Assembly (NCBI GenBank): GCA_047620825.1
Contig: JBLHOC010000147.1
Span: forward strand, 1-7,938
DNA from: UBA987 sp047620825
Lineage (GTDB): Bacteria; Bacteroidota; Bacteroidia; NS11-12g; UBA9320
Length of the DNA: 7,938 nucleotides
Direction: 5' to 3'
Part shown: piece by piece, positions 1-6,043 of the stretch
How positions within the stretch are numbered: the first letter of the stretch is position 1
Layout: each line of letters starts with the position of its first letter
Notes under the pieces: model-generated
Told to the model about the DNA's origin: nothing
What the model saw: the letters and a program-made list of their open reading frames with translations, nothing else
Databases searched by the model: none
Made by a program: the position numbers and the translations under genes

Positions 1-96
1 ATCATATTTTAGAGGAATCACAGTTTCCAATTGAGTGTAAAACTTCATCTAATATGGTTACCGTCAAATGCATTATCCCTCAGTGTTACTATATAT

Positions 97-118
97 TATA
101 TTGTTTGCATGCAATATA
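97..118. repeat. Inverted repeat, 7-bp arms
   Basis: TATATTG at 97-103 is complementary to CAATATA at 112-118, leaving an 8-base loop. An overlapping perfect 10-bp palindrome, TTGCATGCAA, lies at 105-114. Function is unknown; being AT-rich, it may be a binding site or chance. Confidence 0.45.
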
Positions 119-310
119 CGATGTTGCAATAGCTTAAGGAAATCAAAAATGTGTTATTAGTTACTCCATTAATTTTGAGCTTTTAACTGGAAATGACATC
201 CTATTACATGTTGCAACCGCATCACCTATACAGCTCCTTTTTGTCTCCTGACAAACATTAAAAAAATTTACACCTAAACCACTGTTTACTAGAGACATAC
301 AGCTACCACT

Positions 311-342
311 ACTGGTGTTCCAGTGTTATATTATTTTAACAC
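311..342. repeat. Two overlapping small hairpins
   Basis: ACTGG (311-315) pairs with CCAGT (320-324) over a 4-base loop. GTGTTA (323-328) pairs with TAACAC (337-342) over an 8-base loop. The two share bases 323-324. Closely packed hairpins in a gene-free part of a mobile element are compatible with a site recognised by a primase or relaxase, but no known consensus was matched. Confidence 0.4.
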
Positions 343-413
343 ATATTCATATATTGGGTTACATACATGATTCAAGGAACATTATCAAGAAAGAAAACGG
401 ATTGCCATAATTA

Positions 414-424
414 GGGCGGGGGGG
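414..424. other. G-rich tract
   Basis: GGGCGGGGGGG on the plus strand (414-424), with an uninterrupted run of seven G at 418-424, about 40 bases beyond the stop codon of the primase-like gene. It is the strongest local departure from the AT-rich composition. It lacks the four separated G-runs of a standard quadruplex. Homopolymers of this length can slip during replication. Confidence 0.6.
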
Positions 425-464
425 CATTTCCACTACTTCTCACAGATTTTTTTGACTTTTTATT

Positions 465-1403
465 TTAAAATCTATTTAAGTTGTATCTGACAAGGTAATC
501 CGCGAGATCAAGCCCTTGCTTCTTTTCCATATCTGTAGCTTTAAGTTCCAATAAATTTGAAACGGTAACCGATGCAATTAGGGAAAGTTCTTTTGCCTTA
601 TCATTCCATTTCTCAAACCCGTTGAGGTCGGGAAATAACGTAACATTACGCCCTTTTAATATACTACACTTTTCTTTGCTCAGATTGCTCAGACCTCCTG
701 TCGCTACCCAAATGAACTGAGGCAAATATGCACTGGCAATGACTGCCGTCTTTTCGCTTTCCACAACTGCTACCGGTCTTGTTCTGTCTTTTAATAAATG
801 TTCTCCGAACAAACATTGGCTTAATTCAAATACGGAGTTATTAAGAGCCTTATGAACCCAATAAATATGGTTACGCGGTTTTTTCACTCTTTTACCGCTA
901 CGTGAGTCGTAAAGCATAATTTTTCCTGTTCTTAATCTGCCTTGAGCATCAATTTGCCAGAAAACAGTTGACCCCGGCCAGTACTTTGAGGAAGCTATAA
1001 AATAACGACTTATCATTTCTTTGGTAATCTTATAACCGAAACGTTGAATTAAAAAATTCACTAACTGGTTTGTTTCGTATCCCTTGAGACTTGCCTTAAA
1101 TACTTTAGAGTCAATAAAAGAAACCGGAATTGATATAGGTTGAGTAAACCTCGATTTGAGTGGTATACTATTGCTATAATTCCTATGGAGCTTGTTGTCT
1201 TGAAAATACTGCTTTGGAGTGTAATGGTAACCACATTTTATTTCACGATTGCACCTACCAACGTTGTTGTGCAGATGTGACTGAGTTTCATTATCAATAT
1301 AACGTGAGAATGTTTTCTCCCTACCACAATGGGGAGCAGGACAATAATATCGGGTCTTCATGGTCTTGTACGGTTCTAATTGAAAACGGTAATTATTCAT
1401 CAT
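465..1403 (-). CDS. Primase-like protein with zinc-binding N-terminus and Toprim-like domain
   Basis: A 312-aa protein. The N-terminus has a CHC2-like zinc-binding pattern: C21, C26, C51, C57 and H60, in a context (CGYHYTPKQYF) typical of Bacteroidota mobile-element primases. A Toprim-like core follows: VVESEKTA with E215 and E217, then ATGGLSN near 234-240, then FPDLNGFEKW with D259. Toprim folds use a conserved Glu and a DxD motif; here only one Asp is evident, so metal binding may differ. It resembles proteins annotated as DUF6371/Toprim-like in Bacteroidota elements (recalled, not searched). The likely role is priming replication of the excised or transferred strand. It follows the RepA-like ATPase gene after 114 bp. 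The start is Met at 1403; Met2 or Met15 are possible, but Met15 would still retain the first cysteines. Confidence 0.75.
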   Translation of the reverse strand: MMNNYRFQLEPYKTMKTRYYCPAPHCGREKTFSRYIDNETQSHLHNNVGRCNREIKCGYHYTPKQYFQDNKLHRNYSNSIPLKSRFTQPISIPVSFIDSKVFKASLKGYETNQLVNFLIQRFGYKITKEMISRYFIASSKYWPGSTVFWQIDAQGRLRTGKIMLYDSRSGKRVKKPRNHIYWVHKALNNSVFELSQCLFGEHLLKDRTRPVAVVESEKTAVIASAYLPQFIWVATGGLSNLSKEKCSILKGRNVTLFPDLNGFEKWNDKAKELSLIASVTVSNLLELKATDMEKKQGLDLADYLVRYNLNRF

Positions 1404-1517
1404 TTGATCATGTTTGCAAGTTGCAGCCCCCTATATAAGCTCATGCAAATTGCAATTGTGAAACAATACTTAAAAAAGCACTTCCAACTTGATTGGCAAG
1501 CTTGTCGATTTATAGTA
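1404..1517. other. 114-bp spacer between ATPase and primase genes, TTGCAA-rich
   Basis: No gene fits here. TTGCAA occurs at 1414-1419 and 1450-1455, with TTGCA again at 1421-1425; TTTGCA (1413-1418) and TGCAAA (1444-1449) form an inverted pair. The spacer is longer than others in the cluster, so the primase gene may have its own control. I found no TAnnTTTG box on the minus strand here. Confidence 0.35.
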
Positions 1518-2795
1518 TTACTTGGATTCATGGGGAATTAACTTATAGTAAATTTTCTTATCAATTGCTTGCTTGGATAATTTAAAAATCACACCCTTAT
1601 TGTTAGGTATTTCAGTGCCCGAATCAATTATATCTTTAATACGGGTTTCGATTGTTCTTTGACTTGCGTTGAAATCATCACATAATTTACCGAGTAACTC
1701 ATTCCGTGTCATAGTCGACCCATCTCCCAAATACATTGTAATAAGCTCAACCGCTTCAACATTCGTAGCCTTACGCTTTCGACTGTTCATTACTCCTTTA
1801 ATCTGACTTTCTTCAGCCAACACCAATCCTTTCTCGGCATTGCTATAAGTTATATAAAATGGTGTGTGCCTTGCTGTACTTCTACATTTCAAATATTTCA
1901 CCCTTATAATATTCGAATCGTTTTGATTTGCATCTTTCTCAAAAGCTACCTGCATAACGGTACTTGCTTTATTCATTAATTCGGTTCCAAAATGCCCCCT
2001 AGCTTTGTCACTTTTAGGATTTTCATGAATAAGGCATAAGAATATTACATTAAGGTCGTTTATAGCCACATTCATTAGATCAATAAGCTCCATACTCTTA
2101 TCAGTTTTATTGAAATCTTCAATACAATCTGTTGAAACATCAAGCACAATAAACAGTGGATTATCAGTTTTTTTCTTGAGATGTTTTAAGTACTCATTCA
2201 AGGTTTCATAACGTCCTTTACGACCAATTTGCAAAAGACTTATGTATTCGAAGTTGCTAGGATGATCTGCGCGATTATACCCCGCTTTCATTTGAATTGA
2301 TTGCAATGCATATGGCAACTGTTCTGACAAGTTTCTTTCAGTATCAACATAGACAACTGTATGGTCAGCCTCAAAATTTGTCCTTGTGAACCCAAGAAGA
2401 TTGTTTTGGTTTCCATTCAGCTTTAGAAATGCAGAACAGATATTCTCGGCTAACCTACTTTTGTGCACACCAGCTTGCCCCTGAATTACGTTTATGGTAT
2501 GTGGAAATATTACTGCATTTTCACCATGTTTCAATACGGGCTTGGAAAATTTTATTTCAGTTGCTTTTTTTTCTTTTAGCTTTTTACGGGTTTCTAATAC
2601 TAATCTTAAATTACTTGAACCAACAAGTTCATCTTTGGAATTGGTTAGTTTTTCTGCTTCGACCAAAATATCCTCTGGTTGAATACTGCTATTGATATTG
2701 TCAGTTAGGGCTTCATCAGAAACTGGATTAAAAGAGGTTAATTCTGTATCTTTACACTTATCCAAAGTATTAGGGGTAATGTTATGTTCGCGCAT
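1518..2795 (-). CDS. RepA-like RecA-fold ATPase (putative replication helicase)
   Basis: A 425-aa protein with a RecA/DnaB-type ATPase core. The Walker A motif GQAGVHKS spans residues 106-113; a motif-1a-like VVYVDTE has Glu153; the Walker B strand LFIVLDV ends near Asp219; and FLCLIHENP (His257), followed by KARGHFGTELMNKAS, matches the sensor and arginine-containing region of plasmid RepA/AAA_25 proteins. Residues 1-90 are charged and probably flexible. The last 75 or so residues look like a winged helix (NELLGKL...ASQRTIETRIKDII). In this family the enzyme forms hexamers that translocate on single-stranded DNA at a plasmid or phage origin. The start codon lies 3 bp after the stop of the small HTH gene, so translation is probably coupled. 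Distinction from a KaiC-like regulator rests on context. Confidence 0.8.
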   Translation of the reverse strand: MREHNITPNTLDKCKDTELTSFNPVSDEALTDNINSSIQPEDILVEAEKLTNSKDELVGSSNLRLVLETRKKLKEKKATEIKFSKPVLKHGENAVIFPHTINVIQGQAGVHKSRLAENICSAFLKLNGNQNNLLGFTRTNFEADHTVVYVDTERNLSEQLPYALQSIQMKAGYNRADHPSNFEYISLLQIGRKGRYETLNEYLKHLKKKTDNPLFIVLDVSTDCIEDFNKTDKSMELIDLMNVAINDLNVIFLCLIHENPKSDKARGHFGTELMNKASTVMQVAFEKDANQNDSNIIRVKYLKCRSTARHTPFYITYSNAEKGLVLAEESQIKGVMNSRKRKATNVEAVELITMYLGDGSTMTRNELLGKLCDDFNASQRTIETRIKDIIDSGTEIPNNKGVIFKLSKQAIDKKIYYKLIPHESK

Positions 2796-2798
2796 AGC

Positions 2799-3152
2799 TT
2801 ATCCCTTTTTAGAATTGCAGTAATTATCAGCACTAATCGATATCTCTGTATGAGTCTTTCTTCTACCCAACATTAACCAAGTATCAATTTCCGATTTCAG
2901 AAACCTTAATTTCTTGCCGCTTTTATGTACTGGAATAGTCCTGCGACTAACCCACCGGTAAACTGTTGGTTTACTGGGTTTGTCTGGGTGATAATTACAT
3001 AGTTGAGATAAATTAAGCCAGCAGTCACTTATGGCTTGATTTCCATTGTGCTTTTCAAGCAATAGCCTTTTAATTTCACCTACCTCATTAGATAGGTAAG
3101 AAAAGGCCTTTGGCAATGTTTCTAGAGTTAATTCTTGTGTCAAATGTTCCAT
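2799..3152 (-). CDS. Helix-turn-helix DNA-binding protein
   Basis: A 117-aa protein. Residues 1-40 are rich in Leu and Glu and may form a short coiled coil (YLSNEVGEIKRLLLEK). Residues about 45-92 form an excisionase/AlpA-type winged HTH: WLNLSQLCNYHP, then PTVYRWVSRRTIPVHKSGKKLRFLKSEIDTWL in two pieces, where the recognition helix is followed by the basic hairpin and the closing helix ending in W. Proteins of this kind sit ahead of the RepA-like and primase genes in Bacteroidota elements. They may act as origin-binding initiators, repressors or recombination directionality factors. The gene is first in its operon, 3 bp ahead of the ATPase gene. A TAnnTTTG box lies about 30 bp upstream of its ATG. 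The specific role is not provable from sequence alone. Confidence 0.75.
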   Translation of the reverse strand: MEHLTQELTLETLPKAFSYLSNEVGEIKRLLLEKHNGNQAISDCWLNLSQLCNYHPDKPSKPTVYRWVSRRTIPVHKSGKKLRFLKSEIDTWLMLGRRKTHTEISISADNYCNSKKG

Positions 3153-3180
3153 TTACTTGCGCAATTAGTTAAACGCTGAG

Positions 3181-3188
3181 CAAACGTA
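3181..3188 (-). promoter_or_regulatory. Candidate -7 box (TACGTTTG) for the HTH-ATPase operon
   Basis: On the minus strand this reads TACGTTTG, an exact fit to the Bacteroidota -7 consensus TAnnTTTG. It lies 28 bp before the ATG of the HTH gene, implying a short leader. No clear TTG -33 element is visible at the usual spacing, so the promoter may be weak or activator-dependent. The AACGT/ACGTT inverted repeat overlaps it and could be an operator. Confidence 0.4.
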
Positions 3189-3215
3189 ATTTGACGTTAA
3201 GCCGTTAAAAATAGG

Positions 3216-3250
3216 TTAGTAATATTAGTAGTGTTTTCGTAAAATTAGTA
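3216..3250. repeat. TTAGTA direct repeats
   Basis: TTAGTA occurs at 3216-3221, 3225-3230 and 3245-3250, and a related AATAGTAA follows at about 3255. Spacings are 9 and 20 bp. They sit upstream of the replication genes and could be binding sites for the small HTH protein or iteron-like origin repeats. AT-rich sequence makes chance recurrence possible. Confidence 0.35.
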
Positions 3251-3285
3251 ATGAAATAGTAACCCTTAGGTCTTTCCTCTTGAAA

Positions 3286-4092
3286 CTATTTAGACCAATT
3301 AGTACTTATTATTTTGTTATTGTATCCTTCAAAAAAATCACCCAATAGAGCAACGTATTTTTTCTGTGTGCCTTGATGTTTCCCTGACTCATCTTTATAG
3401 TACTTATAAAATACATTGTAAATTCTCTGTTTAGATGTTTTCCTGCTGATTTTAAACAACACTTTCGGACTTTCCTTTAACTCGAACGCAGCTGTTAAAT
3501 ACTTATGTAAATCTGGTTCAGACATGTAACCACTTTTGACTAAACCTTCATAGAAGTGGTTGTAAATGATATTCGATGAAACATGGTCAAAGTTGTTTAT
3601 AAAATCAGCTTTATCCATTTCATTTTCAAAAGAGGCGGGTTTTGCCTCCCATTGGTTCAGGCTCAATATTTCCCTTATTATGGAATCAACGTTTTTCAAA
3701 CTTTGAATGAAATGATATAGCCATAACTTTTTGAATAATTTCTCGTCTTTAGGCACAAGTTCGGTTATTATATAATGCTTAACAATACTACCTTCATCTT
3801 CATTAATTATGCAGTTATAATCAAAATCGTCATTTTTTGAAAATTCAGTTACATCAATAACGTTACCACACTTATTAACTATTGCATTTGACAAATTCTG
3901 TAAGATAAGTGTAATAAGTTGAGGGTTTGATTCTAATAATTGTTTCTGATACAAGAGATTATCACGCTCCAAGAATTCCTCACATAAGACCTCGTTATCA
4001 ATATATATAAGAGACTGCACCTTCTTATTAACAAGGACTATATTTTGTATAAAGGTGGAAAAGTAGTGTAACCTGTCAATCAATTCATTCAT
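3286..4092 (-). CDS. Uncharacterised protein in the integrase operon
   Basis: A 268-aa protein I do not recognise. It has no signal peptide or membrane segment. The N-terminal half (about 1-150) is predicted mostly helical, with many Leu, Ile, Asn and acidic residues (LITLILQNLSNAIVNK; VDSIIREILSLN). The last 70 residues are basic and tyrosine-rich (KVLFKISRKTSKQRIYNVFYKYY, in parts, then KKYVALLGDFFEGYNN), suggesting a DNA-binding or protein-binding end. It starts 18 bp after the integrase stop, so it is very likely cotranscribed with it. Unknown proteins in this position, between integrase and a small HTH protein, recur in Bacteroidota elements; some resemble RteC-type regulators in layout, but I see no firm match. 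A role in controlling excision or immunity to re-insertion is speculation. Confidence 0.7.
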   Translation of the reverse strand: MNELIDRLHYFSTFIQNIVLVNKKVQSLIYIDNEVLCEEFLERDNLLYQKQLLESNPQLITLILQNLSNAIVNKCGNVIDVTEFSKNDDFDYNCIINEDEGSIVKHYIITELVPKDEKLFKKLWLYHFIQSLKNVDSIIREILSLNQWEAKPASFENEMDKADFINNFDHVSSNIIYNHFYEGLVKSGYMSEPDLHKYLTAAFELKESPKVLFKISRKTSKQRIYNVFYKYYKDESGKHQGTQKKYVALLGDFFEGYNNKIISTNWSK

Positions 4093-4110
4093 AAGTTTTC
4101 AGTTTAGGTT

Positions 4111-5253
4111 TCACAAATCCAATATTATTTTATCTGCTGCTTCTCTTTTTGCCTGATCAACGATCTTGGCATAAATCTGAGTTGTCTTTAAATCCTTATG
4201 GCCAAGCATTTTTGAAACGGTATAAATGTCCGTACCACTATGTAACTGCAAAGTGGCGTACGTATGTCGGAAACAATGGAAGGTTATGTCTTTGGTAATT
4301 CCTGCTGCACCAATCCATTGAAACAAATGTTTATTGCCGTATGCCGAATATTTAAGTCCTTCGAAGACCTTGGTTTGAGACTCTTTAGGCTCACCCAATA
4401 GATTGTATGCCTGATCTGAAATAGGCAACACTTCCACACCTTTGGTTTTCTTCTGATCAAAATTCAAATACCACCCTTGATTTTCAACGTATTCCAACTC
4501 CCTCCATGTCATCTTTTGTATATCGGAAAAACGAAGGCCAGTTAATGCAGAAAACAACGCTGCTCGCTTTAATAAATCATTGTTGCAAGGTGTCTTAACC
4601 AACTTATTAAGTTCTTCCATAGTCAAGTATTCTCGTCTTGTTTCTGCCGTCTTGATAGGCTTAACTTTAGAATTTAGGTCGGTTTGAATTATGCCGTCTT
4701 TATACGCTTGTTTCAACGCGGCCTTTACCTTGTTAAAATACGAAACGGCTGAATTTTGAGATAGCGTGGTTTTATCGCTCTTGTTGCTTTTCGTAGTCAA
4801 CAGGTATTCCTTCAAGTCTTCCAAAACTCGTTCGTTTAGATCAGCAAACTTTAAGACCCCTTCAGTAAATGATTCTATGTATTTAAGAGCAGAAACCCAA
4901 TTGTCATGGTTGGAGTTCTTACGCTTGTTGGCCAGTTTTCGGAAGTATTCAACAAAGTTCCCTTCTCCTAGCTCCGTAATTCTCAATTGATCTTTTTCGT
5001 ACTGGCTGTATATCTCAGGTTTGTTCAGATGGTTCTCACGTCTCTGGCGAATACTACTACCAATCTTGAGTGTTTCAATGTTATGTTCTTTGTCAATGGG
5101 TGTTTTAGGTTTATCGTAGATGTAAAGCCCTAAAAATTCTCGCCGTGTTGCTTTACCTGTTTCATGATGTGGTATAGCGGGATAAAAGTCCAAGTACAGA
5201 CTTTTACGTCCCTTAGATATTGATTTCTGTCGTAGTGTAACCTTAGTCGTCAT
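4111..5253 (-). CDS. Tyrosine recombinase (site-specific integrase)
   Basis: A 380-aa phage-type integrase of the usual length. An N-terminal Arm-type DNA-binding domain covers about residues 1-75 (TLRQKSISKGRKSLYLDF). A SAM-like core-binding domain covers about 95-195 (NFVEYFRKLANKRK; NSAVSYFNKVKAALKQAY). The catalytic domain runs from about 205 and contains the full set R241 (TGLRFSD), K271, H326 and R329 (HCFRHTYAT), H352 (LGHKDL) and nucleophile Y361 (QIYAKI), so it should be active. It would recombine the element's attachment site with the 3' end of mnmE. Its ATG lies 2 bp after the stop of the zinc-finger/HTH gene (TGATTATG), indicating coupled translation, so promoter control upstream of that gene also governs the integrase. 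Confidence 0.95.
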   Translation of the reverse strand: MTTKVTLRQKSISKGRKSLYLDFYPAIPHHETGKATRREFLGLYIYDKPKTPIDKEHNIETLKIGSSIRQRRENHLNKPEIYSQYEKDQLRITELGEGNFVEYFRKLANKRKNSNHDNWVSALKYIESFTEGVLKFADLNERVLEDLKEYLLTTKSNKSDKTTLSQNSAVSYFNKVKAALKQAYKDGIIQTDLNSKVKPIKTAETRREYLTMEELNKLVKTPCNNDLLKRAALFSALTGLRFSDIQKMTWRELEYVENQGWYLNFDQKKTKGVEVLPISDQAYNLLGEPKESQTKVFEGLKYSAYGNKHLFQWIGAAGITKDITFHCFRHTYATLQLHSGTDIYTVSKMLGHKDLKTTQIYAKIVDQAKREAADKIILDL

Positions 5254-5255
5254 AA

Positions 5256-5816
5256 TCAGATCCTTTTGCTTAACACCTCATCAATCAGGGCTTTAGGAAC
5301 GTAGGCATACCTTCCTTGTCTTAGTTTTGGCATATCATGCCTCTTAACCAATTGTTGAATCATACTTTCTGAAACGCCATATTTACTCTTGATCTCCTTT
5401 AAATTATAACATTCGGAAATCTCGTATCGTACCTCGTTAACTATAATCTCGATTGGTTTGGACTGCTGCAAGACCATATCAAGTTCAGACCGTTTAACTC
5501 GAGTCATTCGTTCAGATAAGTTAACCGCCTCAATTGTCCCATTGTCTATCAATCGGTAAGTTGTACGAAGAGAACAGCCAAGTAAGGTAGCAACATCTCG
5601 AACGCTCAAAAACTCTTTAGCCTTTAAACTTTCAATAGGTCGTGTTTTGATACTCTTTGTATCCTGGTTACTACTTTCTATTTTTCGAGCTCTGAGACGA
5701 GCTTTATAGGCACGTTTAGAACACGTATCACCACAAAACCTAGTTACAGTAGTCTTTGCAGTGAACTCGTCACCACAATGCTCACAAATACGCTGTACCT
5801 GAATATTTGAACTCAT
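5256..5816 (-). CDS. Zinc-finger plus double-HTH protein, putative excisionase/regulator
   Basis: A 186-aa protein with three parts. Residues 11-32 form a C-x2-C-x13-C-x3-C zinc finger (CEHC, then RFCGDTC) followed by a basic stretch (KRAYKARLRARK). Residues about 68-116 are an excisionase-type HTH (FLSVRDVATLLGCSLRTTYR, then IDNG, then RVKRSELD). Residues about 137-178 form a second HTH of similar build (NLKEIKSKYGVSESMIQQL, then RQGRYAYVPKALIDEVL). Excisionases (recombination directionality factors) bend attachment-site DNA and often repress their own operon. Lying between the repeat-rich region and the integrase, with only 2 bp to the integrase start, this protein fits that job. Function is inferred from fold and context; a pure transcription regulator is the alternative. 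Confidence 0.8.
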   Translation of the reverse strand: MSSNIQVQRICEHCGDEFTAKTTVTRFCGDTCSKRAYKARLRARKIESSNQDTKSIKTRPIESLKAKEFLSVRDVATLLGCSLRTTYRLIDNGTIEAVNLSERMTRVKRSELDMVLQQSKPIEIIVNEVRYEISECYNLKEIKSKYGVSESMIQQLVKRHDMPKLRQGRYAYVPKALIDEVLSKRI

Positions 5817-5874
5817 TAGGTAGCTTTAAGTATCATTAAGAAGTAACAAGGTACAATAAGTGCCATAATTTCGC

Positions 5875-5917
5875 CCTCGAGTGGGCAAAACTTGTACCTC
5901 ACCCGCTCGAGGTACAA
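5875..5917. repeat. Two overlapping inverted repeats (mutually exclusive hairpins)
   Basis: Repeat A: TTGTACCTC (5892-5900) and GAGGTACAA (5909-5917), perfect 9-bp arms with an 8-base loop. Repeat B: CCTCGAGTGGGC (5875-5886) and ACCCGCTCGAGG (5901-5912), 10 of 12 positions paired, with a 14-base loop. They share 5909-5912, so both hairpins cannot form together. If transcribed they would lie in the leader of the integrase operon. Confidence 0.65.
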
Positions 5918-5925
5918 CAAAGGTA
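5918..5925 (-). promoter_or_regulatory. Candidate -7 box (TACCTTTG) for the excisionase-integrase operon
   Basis: On the minus strand this reads TACCTTTG, an exact fit to TAnnTTTG. It overlaps the third AGGTACAA copy, and inverted repeat A sits exactly where transcription would begin, leaving a leader of roughly 95 bases before the ATG at 5816. A possible TTTG upstream element (complement of CAAA at 5941-5944) has a spacer of only 15 bp, shorter than usual. This geometry suits repression by a repeat-binding protein. Confidence 0.45.
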
Positions 5926-6018
5926 CAAATAGATACGAAACAAACACATAGTAACGCAAACTAAGAATAACTTAGTAATGGCTAGATGAGTAGCTAGAAC
6001 AATAGATTCGTGTAATTG

Positions 6019-6043
6019 TTGATTGTTTTATATTTGATTGTTT
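6019..6043. repeat. 10-bp direct repeat TTGATTGTTT
   Basis: TTGATTGTTT occurs at 6019-6028 and 6034-6043, a 15-bp period, beginning just outside the mnmE stop. Paired short direct repeats next to the crossover are typical of integrase arm or excisionase sites. Binding is inferred. Confidence 0.45.

Larger units (their letters stand above)
1..464. other. Non-coding region with hairpins and a G-tract
   Basis: This 464-bp stretch follows the primase-like gene and has no convincing gene on either strand; the longest unlisted ATG frame I found is 45 codons. It contains an inverted repeat with 7-bp arms (97-103 and 112-118), two overlapping small hairpins (311-324 and 323-342), two copies of ATGTTGCAA (121-129 and 208-216), and a G-rich tract (414-424) with seven G in a row in otherwise AT-rich DNA. 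Such structure beside a primase gene could be an origin of transfer, a single-strand initiation site or simply an intergenic spacer before the next module. I see no rRNA, tRNA or CRISPR here. Confidence 0.5.
3153..3285. other. Intergenic control region ahead of the HTH-ATPase-primase genes
   Basis: This 133-bp gap separates two minus-strand gene groups. It holds a -7 promoter candidate (3181-3188), a short inverted repeat AACGT/ACGTT (3183-3187 and 3194-3198), and a set of TTAGTA repeats between 3216 and 3250. No stem followed by a T-run was seen that would terminate the upstream integrase operon. Confidence 0.45.
5849..5928. repeat. AGGTACAA repeats (three direct, one inverted)
   Basis: AGGTACAA lies at 5849-5856, 5910-5917 and 5921-5928; its complement TTGTACCT is at 5892-5899. 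Copies two and three are 11 bp apart, about one helical turn, which suits cooperative binding on one face. They flank the promoter candidate, so they may be operators for the excisionase-like protein or integrase arm sites. Confidence 0.6.

Noticed and set aside
21..35. CAGTTTCCAATTGAG as a possible far copy of the mnmE attachment repeat
   Set aside because: Only TTTCCAAT is shared with the mnmE end; a true repeat should match over about 18 bases.
2..72. A 23-codon minus-strand ATG frame next to the left window edge
   Set aside because: Too short to support, with no recognisable motif or control signal.
170..177. Plus-strand TAATTTTG as a promoter -7 box
   Set aside because: It fits TAnnTTTG but has no -33 element and no plus-strand gene downstream; such matches are common by chance in AT-rich DNA.
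161..298. A 45-codon minus-strand ATG frame in the left non-coding region
   Set aside because: It has a plausible amino-acid mix and its frame is open a little further upstream, but there is no promoter, ribosome site or recognisable homology, and frames of this length arise by chance.
1160..1438. Plus-strand open frames overlapping the primase, ATPase, integrase and mnmE genes
   Set aside because: They lie antisense to genes with clear domains and show no family features, so they are shadows of those genes.
3269..3296. GGTCT/AGACC inverted repeat as a terminator after the 268-aa gene
   Set aside because: Five-bp arms with an 18-base loop, overlapping the stop codon and lacking a T-run.
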